12,798 nucleotides of DNA, from assembly GCA_045629725.1 (NCBI GenBank), contig JAZQRT010000147.1, positions 1 to 12,798 of the forward strand, in the 5' to 3' direction. Below are positions 1 through 6,600 of this stretch, one piece after another. The notes under the pieces are model-generated. The model worked only from the letters and a program-made list of their open reading frames with translations. It did no database searches and was not told where the DNA came from. The first letter of the stretch is position 1, and each line of letters opens with the position of its first letter. The position numbers and the translations under genes were made by a program. The DNA is from SIG714 sp045629725. GTDB taxonomy: Bacteria > Bacillota > Clostridia > Oscillospirales > CAG-272.

Positions 1-7
1 AATATTA

Positions 8-57
8 ATTTGGCGAAACGTGGGGGATTTAGTGCGTATCGTCCGTTTAAATATATG
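8..57. repeat. Degenerate palindromic repeat, copy A
   Basis: This stretch begins TTTGGCGAAACGTGGGG and ends near TATATG. The same start and end occur at 2346-2391 (TTTGGCGAACCGTGGGG to TTATATG), with a more variable middle. That makes the two about 50-bp diverged copies of one intergenic element. The 3' stem half is eroded in this copy. I do not recognise a named family. Confidence 0.45.
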
Positions 58-60
58 TTA

Positions 61-90
61 ATTCGGCAAATCACAGGGGAATTTTGCGAT
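61..90. repeat. Degenerate palindromic repeat, copy B
   Basis: This resembles the core of the elements at 8-57 and 2346-2391 but is more diverged. GCAAA (66-70) can pair with TTTGC (83-87) around a 12-nt loop containing AGGGGA. At 2346-2391 the corresponding arms are GCGAA and TTCGC, so one base pair differs by a matched change on both sides. Nothing else coding or RNA-like was seen between 90 and 138. Confidence 0.35.
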
Positions 91-138
91 GTTCCCACCG
101 TATTTGGTACGGGCACGGCACAGGCACCCCCAACGTCT

Positions 139-161
139 GTAGGGGCGCCACCCTTCGTCCG
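139..161 (+). repeat. REP-like hairpin, diverged
   Basis: GTAG (139-142) is followed by GGGCG (143-147), an 8-nt loop, and CGTCC (156-160). These arms pair with one G-T wobble. The layout, GTAG directly before a GC-rich hairpin, matches the exact 30-bp repeats at 12426 and 12650. The same RAYT system may therefore have seeded it, or it may belong to a sister family. Confidence 0.4.
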
Positions 162-218
162 TTTACATGAGGTATAACCGGTGCAGGGGTATCGTTAATT
201 AAAGAATATGATCAATTT

Positions 219-276
219 AAACTTTTTTAATAAAGTTTTGGAGGGTTCGGGAAGTTTTTTCAAAAAGCTTCCTGAG
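219..276 (+). other. Two tandem stem-loops in the hflX leader
   Basis: The first hairpin pairs AAACTTT (219-225) with AAAGTTT (232-238) around a 6-nt loop. The second pairs bases 246-259 with 263-276, counting G-T wobbles, and is closed by a short loop around TTCAA; its core is GGAAG with CTTCC. The second hairpin ends about 7 nt before the AGAAAGGA ribosome binding site of hflX. No T-run follows either hairpin, so neither looks like a simple terminator. They could be leader structure, a processing site, or a further intergenic repeat family. Confidence 0.4.
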
Positions 277-295
277 AAAAAGAAAGGAATTCAAG

Positions 296-1603
296 ATGGA
301 AAATATATTTGTAACAAACGAGGAGCACGAGGAAATTGCAAGAGCCGTGCTGGTTTCGGTGTTTCCGAAGGGCGAGGATCCCGAGGAGCACGAGGCTTCC
401 CTTGACGAGCTTGAAAGACTTCTTGAAACAGCGGGAGGAGAGAGCTTTGCAAGACTTGTGCAAAACAAGGAGCACCCCGACAACGCGACATATATCGGAA
501 GCGGAAAGATCGAGGAGCTGAAAACCCTTTGCCATACGGGCGGCTGTGAGCTTGTGATATTTGACGCGGAGCTTTCACCCTCACAGATAAGAAACATAGA
601 AAACGAGCTTGCAAGGGACAGCGAGGGCGCAATCACCGTTATAGACAGAAGCATGCTGATACTTGATATCTTCGCTCTTCACGCGGTAACGGGAGAGGGT
701 AAGGCGCAGGTTGAGCTTGCACAGATAAAGTATACAGCCCCAAGACTTATAGGAAAGGGAAAACAGCTTTCAAGGCTTGGAGGAGGAATCGGAACCCGCG
801 GTCCCGGAGAAACAAAGCTTGAGCAGGACAGACGTCATCTTGCAAGACGCGCGGCTGCCCTTGAGCGGGATATTGCCGAAATGGCAAGGACAAGAGAGGT
901 ACAAAGAAAGCAAAGGGATAATACGGGCATGACCAAGATCGCCATCGCGGGTTATACCAATGCGGGAAAATCCACGCTCCTTAACCGTCTTACAGGCGCG
1001 GGAATACTTGCGGAGGATAAGCTTTTTGCAACCCTTGACCCAACAACGAGAAAATTCTCCCTCCCCTCGGGAAACGAGATACTTCTCACAGATACGGTAG
1101 GTTTTATCAGAAATCTGCCCCACCATCTTATCAAGGCGTTCAAATCGACTCTTGACGAGGTAAAATATGCCGATGCCATCGTTGTAATGATAGACGCATC
1201 GGATGCACAGTCCGCCTCACAGCTTGAGGTTACGGAAAATCTTCTTTCCGAGCTTGATGCCGGGGACAAGCCCATTATTTACGTGCTGAATAAGTGCGAC
1301 AGACTTGAGGGCGGAGTTGTATTTCCTCCCAACGTCCTCGGCGGCGGAAAGAATATTGCCATGATATCAGCCCTCACCGGAGATGGAATTGAGTCCCTTA
1401 TTGAAAAGCTGGAGCAGATAGCCTCAATGGGCAAGCGCAGAGTTGAGCTTCTTATACCAAACTCAAAGCTTTCCATGATAGATATAGTATATAAAACCGG
1501 CTCGGATATACAGATAGATTATACACCCGAGGGCGCCAAGATATCCGTGGTGCTGGACACCGCTTCCATCGGACGCCTTTCGCAGTTTAAGGTTGGTGAA
1601 TAA
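296..1603 (+). CDS. hflX: GTPase HflX
   Basis: HflX is a ribosome-associated GTPase that binds the 50S subunit and splits or rescues stalled and heat-damaged ribosomes. The 435 residues match the usual family length (about 420-430). The N-terminal HflX domain includes a YIGSGKIEEL segment near residue 66 and the glycine-rich linker GGGIGTRGPGETKLE at 162-176. The G domain follows, with P-loop GYTNAGKST at 219-227, DTVG at 266-269 and NKCD at 332-335. A short C-terminal domain completes the protein. All nucleotide-binding motifs are intact. The ATG at 296 sits about 7 nt after AGAAAGGA. The stop lies one base before the start of the downstream yigZ-like gene, so the two are probably co-transcribed and translationally coupled. 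The leader carries two stem-loops but no promoter I can call with confidence. Confidence 0.95.
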   Translation: MENIFVTNEEHEEIARAVLVSVFPKGEDPEEHEASLDELERLLETAGGESFARLVQNKEHPDNATYIGSGKIEELKTLCHTGGCELVIFDAELSPSQIRNIENELARDSEGAITVIDRSMLILDIFALHAVTGEGKAQVELAQIKYTAPRLIGKGKQLSRLGGGIGTRGPGETKLEQDRRHLARRAAALERDIAEMARTREVQRKQRDNTGMTKIAIAGYTNAGKSTLLNRLTGAGILAEDKLFATLDPTTRKFSLPSGNEILLTDTVGFIRNLPHHLIKAFKSTLDEVKYADAIVVMIDASDAQSASQLEVTENLLSELDAGDKPIIYVLNKCDRLEGGVVFPPNVLGGGKNIAMISALTGDGIESLIEKLEQIASMGKRRVELLIPNSKLSMIDIVYKTGSDIQIDYTPEGAKISVVLDTASIGRLSQFKVGE

Positions 1604-1604
1604 T

Positions 1605-2243
1605 ATGGCGCAGAACGAAGCATATATTTCTGTGCTTTCCGAGGCAAATGCGGAGTATATAGACAGAAAATCCGTATTTATCGGCTACGTTAAGCCCGTC
1701 CAAACCAAGGAGGAGGCTCTTGAATTTATTGCCGCCATAAGAAAAAAGCACAGCGACGCAAGGCATAACGTATACGCCTACGTTACCCGCCACGATAATA
1801 CCATGGGCTATTCCGATGACGGTGAGCCTCAGGGTACGGCGGGAATGCCCGTTCTTGACGTGATACGCAAGAAGGGTATAACCGACGTTGCCATCGTTGT
1901 AACGAGATATTTCGGCGGTATACTCCTTGGAACGGGAGGTCTTGTGAGAGCCTATACGCAGGCGGCATCCGATGCGGTAAACGCGGCAGGACTTGCAAGA
2001 TACGATAATTACGCCGAGGTCCATATCGATTGTGATTATTCCGAATACGGCAAGATAAGCTTTGAGCTTGAAAAATATACGAAAAAGATAATAGATACCG
2101 ATTTCGGTGAAAGAGTGAGTCTTAAATTCTTGCTTATATCCGAAGAATACGATGCCCTTGAGAAAAAAATAATCGAGCTTTTCGGCGGCAGAGTGCGTCC
2201 TGTGAGGATCAAGGATTGCTTTTTCTGCCCCGAGCTTGGTTGA
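1605..2243 (+). CDS. yigZ: YigZ/IMPACT family protein (UPF0029)
   Basis: This is a 212-residue member of the YigZ/IMPACT family. Bacterial members are two-domain cytoplasmic proteins of uncertain function. The eukaryotic IMPACT/YIH1 proteins regulate the Gcn2 kinase, a role that should not be carried over here. The N-terminal UPF0029 domain shows RHNVYAYV, then SDDGEPQ running into GTAGMP (77-82), and RYFGG (101-105) followed by GTGGLVRAY. The C-terminal part (about 140-212) fits the DUF1949 ferredoxin-like domain. I start it at ATG 1605, one base after the hflX stop. An in-frame TTG at 1593 or GTG at 1596 would overlap hflX and has no better ribosome binding site. AAGG at 1589-1592 may serve, helped by coupling to hflX. 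A hairpin terminator follows the stop within about 10 nt. Confidence 0.9.
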   Translation: MAQNEAYISVLSEANAEYIDRKSVFIGYVKPVQTKEEALEFIAAIRKKHSDARHNVYAYVTRHDNTMGYSDDGEPQGTAGMPVLDVIRKKGITDVAIVVTRYFGGILLGTGGLVRAYTQAASDAVNAAGLARYDNYAEVHIDCDYSEYGKISFELEKYTKKIIDTDFGERVSLKFLLISEEYDALEKKIIELFGGRVRPVRIKDCFFCPELG

Positions 2244-2251
2244 GAATGATT

Positions 2252-2274
2252 TCCCCGCCGCGCGCGGGGATTTT
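2252..2274 (+). terminator. Rho-independent terminator after yigZ
   Basis: TCCCCGC (2252-2258) pairs perfectly with GCGGGGA (2264-2270) around the 5-nt loop CGCGC, followed by TTTTGTG. The stem is short but almost all GC. It starts 9 nt after the yigZ stop and closes the hflX-yigZ unit. The T-run is only four bases, so read-through is possible. Confidence 0.75.
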
Positions 2275-2279
2275 GTGTA

Positions 2280-2335
2280 GAAAGCCCTCCCCCTCAGCCT
2301 TACGGCTGCCACCTCCCCCAAAGGTGGAGGCTTTC
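2280..2335. repeat. Composite palindromic intergenic element
   Basis: Outer arms GAAAGCC (2280-2286) and GGCTTTC (2329-2335) form a stem that continues through TCC/GGA after one bulged C. Inside are a small hairpin, CAGCC-TTAC-GGCTG (2295-2308), and a CCACC/GGTGG pair. C-rich elements of this shape, of the form CCTCCCCCTCAG...GGTGGAGGCTTT, are in my recollection very frequent between genes in gut Clostridia. GTAG at 2277-2280 immediately precedes the outer stem, as in REP elements. It sits directly downstream of the yigZ terminator. Confidence 0.6.
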
Positions 2336-2345
2336 AAACCCGAAC

Positions 2346-2391
2346 ATTTGGCGAACCGTGGGGAAATTCGCGCATAAAACAAATTTATATG
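2346..2391. repeat. Palindromic repeat, copy C
   Basis: This is the best-preserved copy of the element also seen at 8-57 and, more diverged, at 61-90. GCGAA (2351-2355) pairs with TTCGC (2367-2371) around an 11-nt loop containing CGTGGGG. It lies in the leader region of the dgt-dnaG-rpoD operon, just after the composite element at 2280-2335. Confidence 0.5.
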
Positions 2392-2397
2392 CGCCGT

Positions 2398-2428
2398 GAG
2401 GATTTTTGAGGATTTTTGCGTATATTAT
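2398..2428 (+). promoter_or_regulatory. Possible promoter region of the dgt-dnaG-rpoD operon
   Basis: A -10-like TATTAT lies at 2423-2428, about 40 nt before the dgt start. Upstream is an exact 10-bp tandem duplication of GAGGATTTTT (2398-2407 and 2408-2417). I see no convincing -35 at 16-18 nt spacing; the nearest, TTGAGG at 2406, is too close. The operon must have a promoter between the yigZ terminator and dgt, but this placement is a guess. Confidence 0.3.
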
Positions 2429-2469
2429 AAGTACAAGGATTTGATAAATCAGTTGGTCGGAGGTCTGAA

Positions 2470-3495
2470 ATGACGATAAGGGAGACATCATATGCCTGTG
2501 AAAGAGCAAGGCTTTGCCCCGAGGCGATGCTTTGTGAAAATACGAAGGGACGCTTGAAGCCCCTTGCGCCGGATGACGTGAGAACGGAATATCAGCGCGA
2601 CAGGGACAGAATATTACATTCCAAGGCGTTCAGACGTCTTATGCACAAAACACAGGTCTTTCTTTCGCCGGACGATGACCATTACAGAACCAGACTTACT
2701 CATACCCTTGAGGTCATGCAGATCGCAAGGACCATCGCAAGAGGGCTTTCTCTCAACGAGGATCTGACGGAGGCGATAGCTCTCGGTCACGATCTGGGGC
2801 ATACTCCCTTCGGACATGCGGGAGAAAGGCTGCTTCAAAGATGCTACGATAAGGATTTTGCACACTATAAGCAAAGTCTGAGAGTGGTAGACGTAATTGA
2901 GGATCTGAACCTTACCTTTGAGGTCAGGGACGGAATACTGAACCACGCAGGTGACAATATGGCGGCGACTCTTGAGGGAAGGATCGTAAAGCAGGCGGAC
3001 AGAATTGCTTATATAAGCCATGATATAGACGATGCCTGCCGCGCGGGAGTTCTGCATCCGGACGATATTCCTCTCATGATAAGAAACGTGCTTGGATATA
3101 ATCACAGCGAGCGTATCGGAACCATGGTGGGAAGTATCATAAAAAGAGGAATCCGCGATGGAAATATCGCTCCCGAGGAGCAGGTGCTTGAGTCCATGAT
3201 GGAGCTCAGAGAGTTCCTTTTCGAAGCGGTGTATACAAACCCCTTGGCAAAGAGTGAGGAGGTCAAGGCGGACAGTATGCTTGAAACTCTTTATAAGTAT
3301 TTCGTTGCACATCCCGAGGAGCTTCCCACTATGTATAAGAAGATAGATGCGGACTCCACCGAGCGCAGAGTGGCTGACTACATATCGGGTATGACGGACA
3401 GATATGCCGTGAACACCTTCACAAGACTTTTCATTCCCAAGGAATGGAAGGGCGTTTCGGAGGACGAAGAGGAATACGGAGATTTTACTTATTGA
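2470..3495 (+). CDS. dgt: dGTPase-like deoxynucleoside triphosphate triphosphohydrolase
   Basis: This is an HD-superfamily enzyme of the type that hydrolyses dNTPs to deoxynucleosides and tripolyphosphate, which adjusts the dNTP pool. The 341 residues match the shorter Firmicutes/type 2 form. Visible motifs are RRLMHKTQVFLSP, THTLEV with His78, the HD pair at His107-Asp108 followed by LGHTPFGHAGE (His111, His115), and ADRIAYISHDIDD near 178-188 with His184-Asp185. The ATG at 2470 follows GGAGG (about 2459-2463) at good spacing, and the N-terminus lines up with the usual start of the family. Substrate preference cannot be read from sequence, since many members prefer nucleotides other than dGTP. 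It is the first gene of a unit with dnaG and rpoD, with a 44-nt gap to dnaG and no terminator between. This order is common in Clostridia. Confidence 0.93.
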   Translation: MTIRETSYACERARLCPEAMLCENTKGRLKPLAPDDVRTEYQRDRDRILHSKAFRRLMHKTQVFLSPDDDHYRTRLTHTLEVMQIARTIARGLSLNEDLTEAIALGHDLGHTPFGHAGERLLQRCYDKDFAHYKQSLRVVDVIEDLNLTFEVRDGILNHAGDNMAATLEGRIVKQADRIAYISHDIDDACRAGVLHPDDIPLMIRNVLGYNHSERIGTMVGSIIKRGIRDGNIAPEEQVLESMMELREFLFEAVYTNPLAKSEEVKADSMLETLYKYFVAHPEELPTMYKKIDADSTERRVADYISGMTDRYAVNTFTRLFIPKEWKGVSEDEEEYGDFTY

Positions 3496-3539
3496 AAATT
3501 AAACAGAAGAAAATAAAGGAATATTAAAAGGAGGAGCGG

Positions 3540-5291
3540 ATGATAGACCACGCGGTTATATCGGATATAAAATTCAGAAATCCGATAGAGGACGTCATTT
3601 CCGGCTGGGTAGCCCTTAAAAGAGCGGGCTCGAACCTGAACGGACTTTGCCCCTTCCATTCGGAAAAAACACCCTCCTTCACAGTTTTTCCATCATCTCA
3701 GAATTTTTATTGCTTCGGCTGCGGAGCGGGAGGGGACGTCATTACCTTTGTGATGAGGATGGAAAATTTGGATTATCCCTCGGCGATAAAGTATCTCGGA
3801 AAAAGAGTCGGGATAGAAGTCAATGACGAGGAGGGAAATAAGTCCGAGGTTTCAAGAACGCGGATACTTTCCATGAACAAAAGCGCGGCAAAGTATTTCC
3901 ATACCTGTCTTATGGAAAGCGACAATAACCCCGGAATCAGATATCTCAGAGATGAAAGAGGATTTACAAAGCAGCAGATAATCCATTTCGGACTCGGATA
4001 CGTAAAAGATGGCTGGGATAATCTGACCAAATATTTAAAAGGGCTCGGATATTCCGAAGCCGAGATGAACGTGGCGTTTTTGGCGGCAAAAAGCAAAAAG
4101 GGCAGTTACTACGATTATTTCAGAAACAGAGTCATAATACCCATCATTGATATGACGGGAAACGTAGTCGCCTTCGGAGGACGTGTGCTGACGGATGAAA
4201 AGCCCAAGTACCTGAACTCATCGGACACGCCCGTGTTCAAGAAAAGCAAAAATCTGTTTGCACTGAATTTTGCGAAAAACACCTGTCAGGACAAGCTCAT
4301 TCTTTGCGAGGGATATATGGACGTTATAGCCCTTCACGGCGCGGGATTTACAAATTCCGTGGCAACGCTTGGTACGGCGATAACCCCCGAGCATGCGAGA
4401 ATGATGAAGCGGTATACAAAAAGCGTTCTGATATCCTATGACAGCGATGCGGCAGGTCAAAACGCGGCGGACAAGGCGTTCAGACTCCTTTCCGACGTGG
4501 GGCTTGAGGCAAGGGTGCTTGATATGGGAGATATAAAGGACCCCGACGAGTACATAAGAAAAAAGGGCAAGGACGCCTTTAAAAGACTGCTTGAGGGAAC
4601 AAAGAGCAGATTTGAATTCAAATTTGACGCGCTTCTTGCGGCAAATGATATAAAGACCGTGGACGGCAGAGTTAAAGCGGCGTCAAAAACCGTGGAGCTG
4701 CTTTCACAGTACCCCTCTCTCGTGGAGAGGACCATATATGCCCAAAAGGCTTCAAAGGTCTTGGGAATAGGCAGAGAGGAGCTTCTGCTTGACTCGGCAA
4801 AGCTGATGAAAAAGACCGAAAAGCAAAAAAATACGGAAGAAAAACAAAAAATGATGATAAAAAGCGGCGGCTACGGCGACACCGTCAATCCGGATTACGT
4901 GAAAAATCCTGCGGCGGCATCGGCGGAGGAGGCTATAATCGGAATGATATTGCACCGTCCGGAGCTTGTGGCTGAGCTTGAAAAAATTAAGGACTTCGGA
5001 CCTGCGGATTTCTTTACGGAATTTAACCGCAGAGTCTATGAATACATAATATCCAAAACGGAGGAGTCCGAGGGGGTATTTGACGAGGGCTGGCTTTCGG
5101 AAGCCTTTAACGAAGGTGAGATGGGCAGGATAGTCAAAATGAAGATAAGGCGTATGGAGCTTTCAAACAACAGCGCCGAGACCCTGAGGGAATGCGTCAT
5201 GCGGTTGAAGGAGGCTTCAAGCGTAAAGAACGTTGTGGATATACAGGATCTTGAAGAATTAATAAAAAACAAACGGAGGAAAAATCAATGA
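3540..5291 (+). CDS. dnaG: DNA primase DnaG
   Basis: DnaG makes the RNA primers for lagging-strand and origin synthesis. At 583 residues it has the normal bacterial length. The N-terminal CHC2 zinc finger is complete: Cys37 and His40 in CPFH, then Cys58 and Cys61 in CFGCG. The TOPRIM catalytic core has EGYMD at 257-261 and DSD at 301-303, the acidic residues that bind the catalytic metals. A lysine- and glutamate-rich linker near residues 420-440 leads into the C-terminal helicase-binding domain (about 455-583), which docks on DnaB. AAAAGGAGG at 3526-3534 is a strong ribosome binding site five bases before ATG 3540. The stop overlaps the rpoD start in an ATGA arrangement, so translation of primase and sigma factor is probably coupled. 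Confidence 0.97.
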   Translation: MIDHAVISDIKFRNPIEDVISGWVALKRAGSNLNGLCPFHSEKTPSFTVFPSSQNFYCFGCGAGGDVITFVMRMENLDYPSAIKYLGKRVGIEVNDEEGNKSEVSRTRILSMNKSAAKYFHTCLMESDNNPGIRYLRDERGFTKQQIIHFGLGYVKDGWDNLTKYLKGLGYSEAEMNVAFLAAKSKKGSYYDYFRNRVIIPIIDMTGNVVAFGGRVLTDEKPKYLNSSDTPVFKKSKNLFALNFAKNTCQDKLILCEGYMDVIALHGAGFTNSVATLGTAITPEHARMMKRYTKSVLISYDSDAAGQNAADKAFRLLSDVGLEARVLDMGDIKDPDEYIRKKGKDAFKRLLEGTKSRFEFKFDALLAANDIKTVDGRVKAASKTVELLSQYPSLVERTIYAQKASKVLGIGREELLLDSAKLMKKTEKQKNTEEKQKMMIKSGGYGDTVNPDYVKNPAAASAEEAIIGMILHRPELVAELEKIKDFGPADFFTEFNRRVYEYIISKTEESEGVFDEGWLSEAFNEGEMGRIVKMKIRRMELSNNSAETLRECVMRLKEASSVKNVVDIQDLEELIKNKRRKNQ

Positions 5292-6388
5292 GTGAAGAAA
5301 AGACAAATTCCCTTGCGGAGCTGATCGAAAAGGGTAGGGAAAAGGGAAGTCTCAGTGAAAAGGAGATCGAAAGAGCCTTTGAGGCGGCAGATGCAGACAC
5401 AGAGCAGCTTGATAAATTCTACGAGGAGATAGACAATATAGGAATCCTTATCACCAAGGAGGACGGCGGAGAGCAGGACTTCGTATTGGAGATCGAAAGC
5501 GAGGTAGAAAAGTACGAGAGCGCAGAGGATATGGAAAAGATGCTCGTTCAGGAGGGACTTTCCATTGACGACCCCGTTCGTATGTACCTCAAGGAGATCG
5601 GTAAGGTAACCCTTCTTGACGCTGAGCGCGAGTTTGAGCTTGCAAAGAAAATGTCAGAGGGCGACGAAAAGGCGAAGAATCAGCTCGTTGAGGCAAACCT
5701 CAGACTTGTTGTAAGTATTGCAAAAAGATACGTTGGTAAGGGAATGAACTTCCTTGACCTTATCCAAGAGGGTAACCTCGGACTTATCAAGGCGGTTGAA
5801 AAGTTCGACTATACAAAGGGATATAAATTCAGTACCTATGCAACGTGGTGGATAAGACAGGCGATCACAAGAGCTATTGCCGATCAGGCAAGAACCATCA
5901 GAATTCCCGTACATATGGTGGAGACCATCCATAAGGTATCAAGAGTATCCCGTCAGCTTCTTCAGGAGCTTGGCAGAGATGCCACCGCTGCGGAGATCGC
6001 AAAGGTAATGAAGATGACACCGGACAAGGTCAGAGAGATCATGAAGATAGCTCTTGACCCCGTATCTCTTGAAACGCCCATCGGTGAGGAGGAGGATTCC
6101 CACCTTGGTGATTTCATTGAGGACTGCGATTCCCCCGCTCCCGAGGATCAGGTTTCCAAAACGCTTCTTCGCGAGCAGCTGGATAAGGTGCTCCATACAC
6201 TGACTCCCCGTGAGGAGAGCGTATTGAAGCTCAGATTCGGACTTGAGGACGGCAGACCGAGAACTCTTGAGGAGGTTGGTAAGGTGTTTGATATCACAAG
6301 AGAGAGAATCAGACAGATCGAGGCAAAGGCGCTTCGTAAGCTTCGCCATCCCAGCCGTTCACGCCACCTCAAGAATTATATCGAGTAA
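5288..6388 (+). CDS. rpoD: RNA polymerase housekeeping sigma factor RpoD/SigA
   Basis: This is the primary sigma-70 factor, which directs RNA polymerase to TTGACA/TATAAT promoters. The 366 residues are typical of the compact Firmicutes SigA. An acidic N-terminal region 1.1-like segment is followed by region 1.2 starting around DDPVRMYLKEIGK (94 on). Region 2 carries RYVGKGMNFLDLIQEGN and, for -10 recognition and melting, TYATWWIRQAI from 183. Region 3 follows. Region 4 has RFGLEDGRPRTLEEVG and the -35-binding helix-turn-helix ITRERIRQIEAKALRKLR (within 326-353). GGAGG at 5275-5279 precedes ATG 5288, which overlaps the dnaG stop by four bases. Promoters TTGACA-17-TATTAT at 6492 and TGATATAAT at 12499 match what this factor should read. 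Confidence 0.97.
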   Translation: MSEEKTNSLAELIEKGREKGSLSEKEIERAFEAADADTEQLDKFYEEIDNIGILITKEDGGEQDFVLEIESEVEKYESAEDMEKMLVQEGLSIDDPVRMYLKEIGKVTLLDAEREFELAKKMSEGDEKAKNQLVEANLRLVVSIAKRYVGKGMNFLDLIQEGNLGLIKAVEKFDYTKGYKFSTYATWWIRQAITRAIADQARTIRIPVHMVETIHKVSRVSRQLLQELGRDATAAEIAKVMKMTPDKVREIMKIALDPVSLETPIGEEEDSHLGDFIEDCDSPAPEDQVSKTLLREQLDKVLHTLTPREESVLKLRFGLEDGRPRTLEEVGKVFDITRERIRQIEAKALRKLRHPSRSRHLKNYIE

Positions 6389-6400
6389 AGCACAAATTGG

Positions 6401-6449
6401 TAATATTATGCAATTTCCCCGTAAAAAAATGATGCGGGAGAAAATATTA
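6401..6449 (+). other. Imperfect stem-loop downstream of rpoD
   Basis: TAATATT (6401-6407) can pair with AATATTA (6443-6449), and TTTCCCCG (6414-6421) with CGGGAGAAA (6435-6443), with an internal loop and a bulge. It begins 12 nt after the rpoD stop, where a terminator would be expected. It is followed by an A-rich stretch rather than a T-run, so termination is not convincing. It may instead be a 3' end stabiliser. Confidence 0.25.
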
Positions 6450-6491
6450 TAAAAAATTTACAAATTTATTCGTTAATATCTTGAATAGAAC

Positions 6492-6520
6492 TTGACAATG
6501 AAACAAAATTGGTGTATTAT
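6492..6520 (+). promoter_or_regulatory. Consensus sigma-A promoter for the lipoprotein gene
   Basis: TTGACA (6492-6497), a 17-nt spacer and TATTAT (6515-6520) give a perfect -35, ideal spacing and a -10 with one mismatch. AT-rich sequence upstream (6441-6480) may act as an UP element. The expected start near 6527 leaves a leader of about 74 nt before ATG 6601. The lipoprotein is therefore transcribed independently of rpoD and probably strongly. Confidence 0.8.
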
Positions 6521-6600
6521 TATATTGTTAAATTGAGCCACTTGTATATTGTGCACAAATGTCTCAAAAAGAATCCTGAAAAAAGTTCGGAGGGAACACA

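Noticed and set aside
184..212. Promoter for hflX using TATGAT at 207-212 as a -10
   Set aside because: No -35 of acceptable quality lies at 16-18 nt spacing, and AT-rich sequence here gives many chance -10 matches.
208..405. Small + strand frame of 65 codons overlapping the hflX leader and start
   Set aside because: It runs through the leader hairpins and out of frame into hflX. It has no ribosome binding site and has a composition typical of a shadow frame.
217..654. Open reading frame on the minus strand across the start of hflX (up to 145 codons)
   Set aside because: It is antisense to a clearly conserved gene, low in complexity (Ser-rich), and has no ribosome binding site or recognisable domain.
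1587..2321. Long minus-strand frame opposite the YigZ-like gene (244 codons), and similar frames opposite dgt, the esterase and the second MutS-like gene
   Set aside because: These mirror the codon bias of the real + strand genes. None shows a family motif, and each would overlap a well-supported gene completely.
6401..6449. Hairpin after rpoD called as a firm rho-independent terminator
   Set aside because: The stem is interrupted and followed by an A-rich tract instead of T residues, so it is listed only as a stem-loop.
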